From the NCBI GenBank assembly GCA_009602735.1, contig WELA01011855.1, positions 341,272 to 405,271 on the forward strand: DNA of 64,000 nt. Direction: 5' to 3'. Shown piece after piece: positions 35,457-47,098 of the stretch. The notes beneath the pieces were generated by a model. It ran no database searches. It was not told the DNA's origin and was given only the letters and a program-made list of their open reading frames with translations. The position numbers were made by a program, and so were the translations under genes. This DNA comes from Mesotaenium endlicherianum (lineage: Eukaryota > Streptophyta > Zygnematophyceae > Zygnematales > Mesotaeniaceae). The stretch's first letter is position 1. The number at the start of each line of letters is the position of its first letter.

Positions 35457-37720
35457 TCGCTGCTGCCGAGAACAACAGCCAGTTGTCAAAGATTGTGTCA
35501 GCAAGCTGACAGTAGTCAACAGGATGACCTAATGGACTTCAACCTGCTACACTCGGCTGAGTCATTTAACTAAGTAACAAGTATCCAGCAGATTTAAATC
35601 CAGCAGACTAACTATTAACTAAAGTTCAACAGGCTGAACTTATTTAACCTGTTATTTCTAAATAAATATTATATCTATCCAATATACCGATTCATTACAA
35701 TCCCTCCAACTTGAATTGGAGTCGACTCGACAATACTGCTATTATCATTTACAACAAAGTAACACACATGCAACACAACCAACTGAATCTAAAACAAGAC
35801 AACAGCAAACTAAGTACCAGGGGCTCGGTCTTCTGGGGGGCGAGACCTAAAAATTGGATCTTCTTCTCCTGTCTGATAGTCTCCTGAAACCTGGGGGCTC
35901 AGACCAGGTTGAACCAAGGGATGAACGCAGAAACAGGGCAGCCTGCTCTTGCACTGTCTACAAGTTGATGGAGGCCGCTCTCTCTTGCGCAGCTCTCAAA
36001 ATGACAGGGACATACACTGGCATATCGGAGGGGTGCTGCATGACATGGACTAAGGGTACATGCCCTCTATGAGAGGGGGATGCTGGTTGCCCTCTGGCTG
36101 CCTCCTTGGCAGCCCTCCTGTTTGCTCTGTTTGAGTGAGTCTCACCTCCTCGGGTGGGACTCCTCTTGCTGAAACTCTCCAGCCACTAGAGATCTGGATC
36201 TGTTGGTGTGCTGGTATCCTCCAGCTGCTGCAGGGCTGCCTGTGCAATGGCACTTCCAATCTGCTGTTGAATGGGAGATATAGCGGGGGTCTGTGCCTCA
36301 GCAGGATTAGACTCCTCTTTGGCGCCTTCCTCCTCTTCGTCCTCCTGTTCCTCTGAGACTTCTGGAGTTTCTCTGATCAGCTCCTCCAACCGTTCCCGAG
36401 AAAAAGAGTATCCCACTGACCTCCCCTTTTTGGGTGCAGGTGCGGGTTGTTGGGTCCTGACCATATACAAGTCTTTCTCCCCTTTCTTACTTGCCCATTT
36501 GGCATAAGCATGTTTCCCCTTAGAGAAAGAATCTCTACCCCTGGTCCTATCCTCCTGTGTCTCCTGACTCATGCAGTCCCAAACTCCATCCAGTCTTAGG
36601 TCCCATACTGCAATATGGGGTGGCAGCATTATCTTCCCCTGCAAGTCTGCCAGCAAATCGTCTTCCTCAGCTCTGTCATTTTGCTGGTCCTTCATGGAGA
36701 TAATCATCCAACGCCAGTCAGTGGGCTGCAAAAAGAAAGCAAGATCTGTCCTCTTCAAAGTACAGGGGTATACCAGTGACCTGAGAAATCCAACTGGCTG
36801 GTCTCCCTTGCCAAGAACTCCCAGCTTCTTCTCTCCACCTCGTTACACATGACCTTGAACCAATTAAGGGAAGTGGTATCCTTGAAGCTGTCTGTATGCA
36901 TGAAGATCAACCTGATAACCCTATCTGTGCCCCATATCCCAGATATTGGCACCGTTTCAGATTTACCTATCTGGGCCAATGCTTTGGCCTCTCGGATTGT
37001 ATATCCCACCATCCTGGCATAGTCATGGTACAGGTGAAGCCTTGTGCTGACCTCTATGTACTTGTCAAAACCTTGGGCCGTCTCCCCTTCTCGCTGCAAT
37101 ATGTCCCTCTGTGACATACTTCGGCTTCTCTGGGCGTACTTGAAGGCTTTATCCAAAAGATCAAAGCCCTTGCCCATCACCGTGTAGCGGTAGCTTTTGA
37201 TTATCCTCTGTTCCACCTCAGCCTGCTGCTTCCGCCTCTCCTGAGCCAACCTTTGTTCCTCCGCCTTCTTGATTTCCTCTACAGCTTTTTTGTCCTGCTC
37301 CTCCTGTCTCAGCCTGGCCTGTTCTTCCTCCTCCTTTCTCTTCTGAGCCTCCCGCTGTAGTCGGAGTCGCTCTGATTCTCGAGAAGTGATGGTGGATGAT
37401 TTGATGTCGCCTTGGAACTCCTTGTACTCCGCCTGCGCCTCGTCTGCCCTTCTTTTCCTCTTAAGTTCAGACAATTGAGTCATCCTGCTCATTCATACCA
37501 CAATGGAGTTAGTGTAGTCATGATATAGGATTGAGTTCCTGGACAGGGAAGAACGTAGTAGAGGGAGGTAGAGTATGCAATACCTGGTGTAAGTAAAGTG
37601 AAAGTGCAAGTGTGCTTGAGAGAGAAGTGAGTGTGAGCGCAGTTGAGTGTGGAGGATGGATATGCGAAGGCAATCGGCAATCGGCTGGTTACCGAGATGT
37701 TTTATCCCACTCCCTCCAAC
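35457..37720 (-). mobile_element. Element H: 3' end of a minus-strand relative of B/C
   Basis: 35457-35699 matches one end of the B/C LTR (ending ttcattaca on the plus strand). It is followed by the reverse-complement purine tract (tccctccaactt) and then the accessory ORF. The fragment ends at a TTAA at 37721 where a piggyBac transposon is inserted. The equivalent upstream sequence reappears next to the other TTAA near 60699. Broken and partial. Confidence 0.8.
36050..37492 (-). pseudogene. Accessory 3' ORF of the B/C family, unknown function (element H copy)
   Basis: Starts M-S-R-M-T-Q-L-S-E-L-K-R-K-R-R and has the same plan as the copy at 21228-22695: a coiled-coil-like Glu/Arg/Gln region (residues ~45-95), a globular middle (Y-R-Y-T-V-M-G-K-G-F; G-Y-T-I-R-E-A-K-A-L-A-Q-I; E-V-E-R-R-S-W-E-F-L-A-R-E-T-S), and an acidic tail. 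Its middle part is less interrupted than in element C, so it shows the protein best. No known family was recognised. It has a couple of interruptions. Confidence 0.7.
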
Positions 37721-40420
37721 TTAACACTGGCTTTACTGCCACTGGGACCAATACCAACCTCATAACAGCCCTTCTTTGGATGCTAATGATAAATAGAGTA
37801 CTTATGTGGTATGTGAAAGTGATATATATTTGAAATGTCCTTTGAATAAGGATTCTGGCAATGTACTTTTTCTGATTTTTGCGGCATTTTTCATTGTACT
37901 TTTTGGTACTTGAAAGGTAACACACGTGTGACCCGCAAAAGGTACATTTCTTTTGGGCGCAATATGCGGAGAAGTACAACAGATTTCAAGGTCCTGATTT
38001 TTTCTAGCATACATCCTAATGTAGTGATCACACTGCACTTGACAGATTTTCATTTTATTCAATACTTTGTATACGCTAACATGCTAAAGTTTAGGCCCAA
38101 AATTGACACCAGCTTTTTGGACCTGGTCCCATAATTTCACTAAGAGATGCACCATGCAGCTTCACTAAATGGGTCATATAATTTCCAAAACTTGATGGAA
38201 TGCATTCAAATAAGTTTCGGAGCATTCATAACAAGGTACTCTACCATCCTAGTACACAAGAGCAGTAAAATTATATAAAGCAAAAATAATGACTTCTACC
38301 ACATTAGGCCCCATGGACGAGTCGTCAAAATTGAAGTTTAGAGCACATAATGTGTGCAAAAAAAATTGTATTTTGAGTCTTCATTGCTACCAATAGTACT
38401 ACTTCTTAGGGCAGCCATTAGGCAACCTCTTCCAAATGGTCAATGTTCTTGGTAGTGTGGTAGATCTCAAAGCAGGGACTAGGGTGCAAGATGACGTTGC
38501 AGGGCATACACATGTACTGACATCTACTCTTCCTGCCTGCAGCCCCTTTGTCAAACTTCTTAGCAGAGCACACTACACAAGACCTTTTCTCTCCTTTGTT
38601 GACCTTGTTTGGGAAGTGCCTGCCAGTCCATCTCTGCTCTCCAGAAGCTCCTGCTGAACTTGATCTTGTCTGCCTGTCGCGAGGATGCACCCACTCCGAC
38701 ATCTCTTTCACTAGCCGCAACATGAAAGAATATCTGCCAGCACCTGGGTGAGCCAGCTCATACAAGATGTATGCATTTGCAATGGCACCATCAAACAGGC
38801 CCCAGTACAAGCGGTGCCACCACTTCCTAGCGACCTGCTCTGTCTCTACTGAATAGTTGTCCCTCAAGCAAAGTTTGTCAAACTGGTCAACGGCGTCTTT
38901 GTACTGGTTATAGTGCTTCACAATATCAGGAGCAGGTATAGTGCTAGTCTCTCCTCCCTTCTGCCTTCTCTCAACTTCAACCACATTCAAGCCTCTACAG
39001 TTAGACAAGAAGTAGACTGGCTTCTTGTCCAGCCAGACAACTGCTACTTGTTCAGGCCAATCACTCACGAGGGCCTTGAAGCTGCCCTGTTCTGCCTCTC
39101 TCTCGCCTGCAGGTACATCTAGGACCAGGTCCTTGATAGGATAGTGCTTTCTATTGACAACAGTACCAGTAGCTCCATGACCTAGGTTAGACAACTCTCT
39201 TACAAGTAGAGGGCTAGTAAAGCCTCTGTCTAAGACAAAGCTGTAAGTCTGCCCCTTGGGCAAAGTGCTCACCATCTCCAACACAACCGTAGTATTCCTG
39301 CCTGGTCTCTTGACCTTGTCAAATACTACAAAATCGTAGCAATAGTATGTTATACTGTCAACCAAAGTAAACAACTCAATACCAAACTTATAAGGCTTTT
39401 TTGGGCAATACACCCGGACTGGGCATGGTCTGTTTCTAGTCGGGATAAGCCGCTCATCTATGGTCAAGTGCTCACCTGGATTATAGTATTGTTTGAATGT
39501 ACTCCTGAGCAAGTCTATGAATGGCTGACACTGCCATAGCCTATATTCTCCAGAAGCTGTAGGAAACACATCTCTACCAGCATTTGAAATGATGTCCAAG
39601 TAGGACTTTATCTAGACCCACCTATCTCTGGACATGTACTTTCCAAAAGCTGGAAATAGTACAGGACCAAAATTGTCACTTCTCCAATGCATTGTATATC
39701 TAGGCAAAGAGTTAAGTGCCATAGCAATGCATAGCCCATGCCACAGAATGAGCTCACTGGTGGTAAGAATGACCCATTTCTTAGCACCTTCATTTTGAGC
39801 ATACTCATTTGTTGCAGCAGCCATCTGGTCATACCACTCTATACCAACCAAGAGACAAAGCACAGCAAATGGGCTGAATGTATGAAACAGCCTGGTACTG
39901 ACTCTGACCAGGCCCGTGCCCACAGTACTGACAGGCTTAACCAACCATGGGGGCACTTCACCTTCCTCTGCAAGTCTCCAGCTGTACTCTTCTCCTCCTC
40001 TGTTTGCTGGCTCCACAGGCGTCACAGGCTCCAGCACTTGTTCTTCATCTTGAGTTGCCACCAGGGGCTCACCTTCGGACTCCAGCTCCGAGTCACTGCT
40101 GAATTCTTCTTCATCTGAGACCCTATTCTTCTTCTTCCTGTAGCCTTTGTGCTCTCTTCTTTGCACCCTCTCTTGCCACTACCACTCTGTTTTTCCTCTC
40201 CTCTCTATTGCAGGGCACACTCATGTCTGGTCCAGTCTGTTTTGCAGGTCTACCTCTCTTTTGCCTTAGTTCTGCAGGATCTAAGGCCGAGTCTGATTCT
40301 GTCTTAGCCTCAGATGCATTTGCTTGTGGTGTATCAGTGACTTCAGGGGTGCTTTGAGTGACAAGAGTGACAAGTGTCACTTGAAATGCTCTACTGCTAG
40401 TTTCTTGCGAAATTGGGTTA
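37721..40420 (-). mobile_element. piggyBac-like DNA transposon, 3' two thirds
   Basis: The left end is TTAA (37721-37724) followed by CACTGGCTTTACTGCC, close to TTAA plus CACTAGCTTTGCGG at 60699. TTAA is the known piggyBac target, so these are probably its two ends. The right side stops abruptly near 40420, where sequence of the methyltransferase family begins. The missing N-terminal third appears at 60699-61295 in the opposite orientation. 37725-38417 is non-coding and includes the subterminal region. Confidence 0.8.
38418..40420 (-). pseudogene. piggyBac transposase (DDE_Tnp_1_7), broken, N-terminus missing here
   Basis: Reading leftward from 40420: a charged Glu/Lys/Arg-rich part, then the catalytic domain. 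I see I-D-E-R-L-I-P (first Asp, near 39460), V-L-D-R-G-F-T-S-P (second Asp, near 39230) and Y-K-D-A-V-D-Q-F-D-K (third Asp, near 38890). A Cys/His-rich tail follows (C-V-V-C-S-A-K-K-F...C-M-P-C-N) near 38450-38580, as in piggyBac transposases with a terminal zinc-binding domain. One in-frame TAG lies near 39610, and a frame change lies between the segments ending at 40123 and starting at 40166. It would cut and paste the element at TTAA. This copy is dead. Confidence 0.87.
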
Positions 40421-41499
40421 GAAGGACCCGCACTGCATCTGTGCCGCTTGACATCTTGGATCGTCGCTCAACTGAGTCCGCCCTCTACGGCTTCATGGCG
40501 CTGGATGACGGTCGGTCTATAGTTCAGACCGATAAGGGGGGAGTTGAGGATGATGAGGTCTCCGTCGGCGCCGACTTACTGGAGACGCAGGAGGAGGATC
40601 CCGAGCTGTCTGGTGCTGGACTCCATCTCACGCCCTAGGAGCGGGCTGACGCTCTGGCCGCACAAGCCAGGGAGACAGTGCGGATCTACGCCGCGCATAA
40701 CGCCATGATGCGTCAGATGGCGGCAGACGCCGTAGAGGCACACGCCGTTGCCACGGCTGCCCTTACTGCTGCAGCTCACGCTCATCACGCAGCCACAGTT
40801 GCAGCAGCCATACCTCAGCCACAGCCTCCTGCGACGAGCGGACCCTCCTCGAGATCATACGTCCGCGTACGGCAAGACGTGCCTGTGGGGGTCGCCATCC
40901 AGTACCGCATGGCCTCCCAATTTCCCTCACCCGCACCGTCGCACAGGACAGGCAACTCATGGCCACGCACTACCACGTCTGAGGACGAGGCCATGAGGCA
41001 GGCAGCGTTCCCAGGCAGGTTCGACGACGCGTCATTGAGCAGCGAGGAAGAGGAGTGGCAGGAGTGGTCCCAGGAGGCCGCAGAGGAGCCCGCAGCCCAG
41101 CCATCGGCAGAGCCACCGCCGCCCACGCCTACAGCTTGCGTCCGACGCCAGCCCACAGGGCCTCCCGGCTTCAGTTCTCTCTCACAAGAGACCACGGCCA
41201 ATCCCCGTCGAGCCCATCCATGCGCCGACGGGTCTAGTCGTCCGATACAGCACGACTGTTCGACCAGCAACGAGTGCCGTGACATCACGCACTTGTTCGT
41301 TGGCAACAGCCTGAGCACAGGCTGGCCAGGTCGCGCCTCCGCCAGCACTGCCTCCACGGTTCCTTTCTCCGCTATCGACCCGCGTGCCGGACGTGCGCAT
41401 CAGACAGTGGCCAGGACCAGCATCCTCGGTCCTCGGCGTATAGGTCCTTCCCCCTACGCCGGGCCAGCTCTACGCTTCGCACGTCGCACTCTGCGCCTA

Positions 41500-41700
41500 G
41501 ACCGGCGTACATGCGAGGTCACTCCAATCCGCGAGCATACCAAGGCTGCCCGCGAGGTCACACCTTTGCGCGACACTCCCAGGGACGCACGAGAGGTCAC
41601 TCCTCTTTGCGAGGGGCGAGAGGTCACTCCTTTGCGCGAGACGCGCCCGCGCTCAGTCACACCGCCGTATGACGGTCCGCGCAATCTCCGCACCCGCGAG
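41500..41700 (+). repeat. Short linear motif repeats (E-V-T-P-L-R type) ahead of the methyltransferase, element E
   Basis: In the reading frame used by this linker the motif [EA]-V-T-P-[LI]-[RC]-[ED] occurs four times within about 60 residues, followed by S-V-T-P-P-Y. Element F has an equivalent array at 53715-53865. Confidence 0.75.
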
Positions 41701-42471
41701 CATGACGCACAGTCTTCCTCCACCACTGCAGCTCACGCATTATACCAGACGCCGCCTGGCTGGCCTGCCAACGTCCCGCGCAGTCACATAGCCGAAGACG
41801 GGCCGTCTTGGTCACCTCCTCATAAGGTGGCCCGCACCGCTGCGCGCCTCCGCGACCGCCATCCACATCCGCACGCAACACGCGCAGGGCCCATGCAGCG
41901 CAGCCAGCGGGAGCGCGTCCGACTCCCATCTCTTTTGCCGCTGCGCCCGCGAGTCCAGCTCGCCCCACGTCAGCTCGTCCGTCCTCGACAAGCAGCACAT
42001 TGGGACGAGCGCTCCGTCTGCACAGTGCCCCTTCAGGCGGATCTTCGCGAGCGTCAGCGTTCGTACTTTGATCAGCATTCCCAGCTGCCCCAGCGCACTG
42101 CCACAGAGCAGCTGGCCCACGCCGCTTCACACCACGCAGACTACAGGACGAGGGACCGGTGGCAGCAGCAGTGCGTGCGCGACGCGCAGGCTCTGGCCCG
42201 CCCAGTGCCCGAGGAGGCCTTGCAAGACGCGCGTGCGCGCTGGCGCACTTATCAGGCACATTCTTGCACGACTCGCCCGCAGCCGCTGCTTGAGCGCATT
42301 CCTTGACTCACTCGCCACTACGCAGAGCTCGCAGTGGCAGCCCTCCGCATGGCGCCCCATCAGCACAGTCTGCTGCGCTCCTATTTACCGCCAGCGCAGG
42401 CCGGCGATCCCGCCCTGGGCTGTCGCCCCCTTCCTACGCCTATCTACACCGCACAGCTCGACGAGCATCCC

Positions 42472-43446
42472 GGCGGCATTGTCCTTGTTGAGCTCTTCGC
42501 CGGCATCGCGACAGGGTTGTTGGCCACCTGCAAGCTGGCATCCCCGTACGTCGGTACGTCTACGTGGACCCCGATGGCGAGGCGCAGCAGGTTGCCCGCA
42601 GGCAAATGGCCTTATGCCACGAGCGTTTCCCAGACCTCTTCCCTGAGCATGCCTTCTACCGCGCCCAGACTGACTGGCCCATGGACATCCGCGACATTAC
42701 CGCCGGGCACATCACGCGCCTCGGGCCCATTGACCTCATCGTTGCTGGCTGGGAGTGCCAAGGCTTCTCCAATGTGAGACGGGGCAACGCGCTCGGTGAC
42801 CCGTGTACGGCCTTGTTCTGGCACCTGCTCCGCGTCCTCAACATGGTTGAGGACCGCCAGCCGCCGCACACACTCACCTGGGTGTTGGAGAACGTGGCTG
42901 TCCGCCACGATTCTCGGCCCAACGCCAGCGCCAACTTTGCCCTCTGCAGCAGCTTCGTCGGTCGTGAGGTTGTCATTCACGCCGCTCAGATTGGTTCCTT
43001 CGCGCATCGTGTACGCGCCTACTTCACTAACCTGGCCATGCCAGGCACGCTTGAGGCGTTAGCGGCCGCACATCCACGCCACACGCGCAACGTTGACTCC
43101 ATCCTCAACGTGGCGCGCCTGGCCTAGCGCGTGGTCGCCCTTGCGCATCCTTCTCAGGCCCAGTGTGAGGTCCTCCGCGACGTCACGCGGGCGCTTCCTA
43201 CATTCGTGAGTCGCTACGACAGCGCGGCCTACGTGGGCGACCAGCGCGGCATGATCATTGACCTCGAGACTGGCATGTTCCAACGACCCCGTGCCGTGGA
43301 GATGGAGCGTGCGATGGGCTTCCCTCCGCACCTCACACAGGTGGACGGCATCACCGAGGTCAACCGCGTGCGTCTCCTTGGCCAGGCTATTGATGCCAAC
43401 GTCTTGACGTGGCTTCTCCTGCAGACACAGGCCCTGACTCCCCTTT
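42472..43446 (+). pseudogene. DNMT3-like C5 cytosine methyltransferase domain, element E copy
   Basis: Motif I is V-E-L-F-A-G-I-A-T-G (SAM binding), motif IV is A-G-W-E-C-Q-G-F-S (holding the catalytic Cys), and motif VI is L-E-N-V. A motif VIII-like stretch reads F-A-H-R-V-R-A-Y-F-T-N-L, and the C-terminal motifs IX-X region reads E-M-E-R-A-M-G-F-P-P-H-L-T-Q-V-D-G-I-T. The order is unpermuted (I to X), unlike plant DRM enzymes. H-R-x-R-x-Y-F-x-N-L and E-M-E-R-x-x-G-F-P-x-H resemble DNMT3. The likely reaction is transfer of a methyl group from SAM to C5 of cytosine. It lies between the protease and reverse-transcriptase regions of a retroelement. This copy is interrupted. Confidence 0.88.
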
Positions 43447-46400
43447 ACGCCCAGGCTTGTCATCCTGAGATGGTCCAGTTCTATGACGCCATGGATCGAG
43501 ATTCCAACGGCGACGGCCGCGCCCCGCCTGGTACAACCTGGCATTCCCAGCGCGAGGGTCCCGCTTCCCAGCAGCCGCCTGCGCCTTGTCCTGGTCCTTG
43601 TTCTGGTTTGCGGAGGGGGGGCAGGAGGAGACAGGATTCCTCACAGCGACCCAGGGAGTTTCGTTCCCCGTTTCTTTTTCCACGCTCTCCGTCGCCTACA
43701 GGTGGTGCAGGGCAGATGGCAGCAGCTGCCGAGGAGAGGGCACCTGAGGCAGGCCGAGTGCAGCCAGTTGCAGGACAGGTGACGCCTGCAGACACACAGA
43801 TTGCGCCAACAGCAGGGCAGGAGGCGGCAGCTGCAGCGCAGGAGCCACAACCAGCTGTCCCTACTTGGAAGCTGGGGGGGACTCTCACTAGGGCACAGGC
43901 TGCTCAGCTAACGGCATTGCTGGATGCACGGCGCAGTGCCAGCTTTGCCAGCGGCATGCACGATCTTGGGCGCTACACAGGCGACCCTATGAGGATACCC
44001 CTCCAGACAGACGTGCCCATCTTCCAGAAGCGCTACCGCTACAGCCGCTTTGAGGACGACCTGATCAGCACGCAGACAGGCAAGCTAGAGGAGTGTCAGC
44101 TCATTCGTGAGTCTGCCTCCACCTACGCTGCGCCCACAGTCATGCCAGCTAAGAAGGACGCCTCAGGCAACTGGACTCAGAAGAGGATGTGCGGTGACTA
44201 TCGTAAGCTTAACGAGGTCACTGAGCAGGACAGATACCCTATGCCGACCCCTGACGAGATCTTCGACGACATTCGCGCTTGTACTTGGTTCTCGGTGCTG
44301 GATTTGAGGCAAGGCTTCAACCGGACACCCATTGCGAAGGAGGACCAGCATAAGACGGCTTTTTGGGGATCGCAGCGTCTCTACAAGTGGAGGGTTATGC
44401 CCTTTGGCTTGAAGAACGCTCCTGCCACCTTCCAGCGAGTCATGGATAAGGAGCTGGCAGGGCTCTCCATTGCCCGGTGCTACATCGATGACGTGCTCGT
44501 CTTCAGTGAGACGTTTGAGGAGCACGTGGCGCATATCACTGCAGTTCTGGACCGCTTGGAGGCCGTTGGGCTCAAGTGTCATCCAGGCAAGTGCACCTTT
44601 AGGACCCGGGAGGTGGAGTACCTTGGGCATCTTTTGTCTTCCAGTGGTTTGGCTCCTCAGCTGGCCAAGATCTCGGCCATCACAGGCATCCCGCCGTCGA
44701 CCGACCTCTGCAGTTGAGGGCCATCCTTGGCATCGCCAACTACTATCGCCGCTTTGTGCCTGGGTTGAGCGAGCTGGCCAAGCCGCTCAACGACTTGCTA
44801 CGCAAGGGCGTTGCCTACGTATGGGGACCAGAGCAGCAGGCAGCGTTTGACAAGCTCAAGGAGCTGTTGGTGAGCGCCCCAGTACTACGGCGTCCTGACT
44901 ATCAGAAGCCCTTCATCCTCCACACCGACTGGTCGCAGGCAGGGCTTGGAGCAGTGTTGGTGGAGGAGCATGACGGCTTCGAGCATGTGGTGGCGTACGC
45001 CAGCCGCAGCAACAACCGTGCCGAGGGCAACTACGGCTCCTATGAGGGGGAGTGCCTGGCAGCAGTATGGGCGATTGTGCATTTCAGGCACTATCTCTAT
45101 GGCACCCACTTCCGCTTGGTCACCAACCATCAGCCACTCAAGTGGCTCATGACGTCGGAGCGCCTGACGGGCAAGTACGCACGGTGGGCGCTCATCTTGC
45201 AGGAGTACACCTTTGACGTGCATCATCGTCCAGGGTCGACGAACCTGGACGCTGACGGCCTCAGCCCCAACCCGCTGCCCTCTTTGCGAGACCTCACGGT
45301 AGCCCGCCACGATGAGGATGAGCCGGTGGCCTGGCACGCAGTAGCATTCTTGGCCTTCACCGTTGACGACGACGTGCGGCCCGCAGGGCTCACTAGCCTA
45401 GACATGGTGACTGTCACCACTTGACGACTAGCCTTGGCAGCAGCTGAGGAGCTGGACAGCTGGCAGCGCGGGCCCGAGAACGTGTGAAACGACACCCCGG
45501 TGCTGCAGTACGTCACGGCCAAGGAGTTGGTCCCAGGCATTAGTGCGCGCGAGCGTGACCGCGTTCTCAAGGGTAGCCGGGACTTCGTCTTCATGGAGGG
45601 GCGCATGCGGCGAGTGATGGCAAACGGCTCTGTCCTGGTGGTCCTTGAGCTCGCTATACGCAGCCAGCTGGTGCGACGTGTGCACAAGACGCTTGGACAC
45701 TTCGGTGTTAAGCGCACTCTCAGCCTCCTCCAAGCTGAGTATTGGTGGCACGGCATGACTAAGGTTGTCGCCGACGTCGTCAGCAGCTGCACACTTTGCG
45801 TCCGGGTGCGCTCGAGCTTCACAGCCCGCACCGTTGCTCTCAGTCCTCTTCCTATTCAGGGGCTGTTCTACAGGTGGTCGCTTGACTTGGCTGGGGAGCT
45901 GCCCAAGTCTCGCCGAGGCAACCTCTATGTCTTGGTAATGATCGAGCACATGTCCAAGTGGATCGAGCTTATGCCGTTGCCCAGCAAGGCCAGTGAGGGG
46001 ATTGCCCAGGCTTTCCTTGATCACGTACTTAGCCGCTTTGGCAGTTGCGCTGAGGTCCTCACCGACCAAGGCAAAGAGTTCCAGGGCAGCTTTCAAAAGC
46101 TGCTAGAGCGCTCGATGATCAACCACCGCACCACCTCCCGCGACCATCCCCAGGCTAACGGCCTCGCAAAGCGCATGGTGCAGACCGTCAAGCTTGGGCT
46201 GCAAAAGTACTGCCTGGCCCACGACAGCACCCACTGGGACGACGCCCTTTCATGGTTGGCTATGGGGTACAGGTTCAATAAGCAGGCCTCCTTGGCCTCA
46301 CATTCTCCCTACTTCCTTCTCTACGGCCGACAGCCAGTCCTGCCCGCAGCAGCCAGGACCGTGGCCGAAAACGTTTTGGACCTGGACAGTCCCGAGACGT

Positions 46401-46960
46401 GGAGCGCTCTTACCAGGCAGCGTGCACAGCTCTTTCAGCGCCTGATGCCCATGGCCATGGACAACCTCAACATTGCTCAGCACCGCGACACACTGAGGTA
46501 TGCCATGACTCGTGGAGGAGCCTATTGGCCGCGAGTGTTGCAGTTCTCGACAGGTGACTTCGTGTACTTGCGACGCCAGACGAAGAACACCCTCGACACT
46601 AGCAGCTCGCCCGTTATCCTACGCGTCAGGCGTGTCTTGGTGTCAGGAGTTCTGGAGCTGGAAGGCGCAGATGGCCGTCTTCACAAGGACCACACAAAAA
46701 ATTGTGGACCATGCCACCTTCCTAACCTTGACATGCAGGTTCGTCCCCGCGACGCGAGGCCGCCCAAGGACTGGGCGTGCCAGATCTGCCATAGCCCCGG
46801 CCAGGAGGCCAGGATGCTGCTCTGCGACAGCTGCAACCTCGACTTCCACATCGGTTGCCTTGACCCGCCGCTGGCTCTTGTGCCAGCTGGCGACTGGTTT
46901 TGTAGCGACTGCACTGCTTTAGCTTTAGACAGCGATCACAGCCCATCAATTGGTGGTTGA
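43131..46960 (+). pseudogene. Element E pol: end of methyltransferase, reverse transcriptase, RNase H, integrase, PHD finger
   Basis: After the methyltransferase tail and a low-complexity spacer (43480-43870), reverse transcriptase shows C-G-D-Y-R-K-L-N-E and the active site R-C-Y-I-D-D-V-L-V-F (near 44476-44505). RNase H includes H-T-D-W-S-Q-A-G-L-G (near 44920). The integrase HHCC head (H-K-T-L-G-H-F-G-V-K...C-T-L-C) is near 45690-45810 and a catalytic core follows to about 46200. The C-terminus is a PHD finger in place of a chromodomain. The frame has several interruptions. Confidence 0.88.
46772..46912 (+). pseudogene. PHD finger at the integrase C-terminus, element E
   Basis: C-Q-I-C, then L-L-C-D-S-C-N, F-H-I-G-C-L and D-W-F-C-S-D-C give the Cys4-His-Cys3 ligand order of a PHD finger (typically an H3 N-terminal tail reader). 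The leading W-A-C and the D-W-F-C end are classical. Element F has the same finger at 58979-59119. Confidence 0.9.
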
Positions 46961-46974
46961 GAGCTGGGGGGGGA

Positions 46975-47096
46975 ATTAAAACATTTGACACGTGACTATC
47001 GTTTGGCTATAAAGCCACATGTATTATAGACTTCATTGCAGCAAAGCCTGAATTGCTTGTGTCATTGATACGCACCCGACCTCCTATCGCACGACA
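46975..47096 (+). repeat. Upstream copy of the promoter-bearing LTR tail, element E
   Basis: Starts attaaaacatttgac right after the G-run and ends cgcacgaca. The same segment recurs as the last ~130 bp of the 3' LTR (about 48112-48244). It includes a TATA-like ggctataaagcc at 47005-47016. Confidence 0.85.
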
Positions 47097-47098
47097 GC

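Noticed and set aside
42472-43446. Methyltransferase as a host gene next to a retroelement
   Set aside because: Two diverged copies have the same order with protease before and reverse transcriptase after, on the same strand and with the same linker features.
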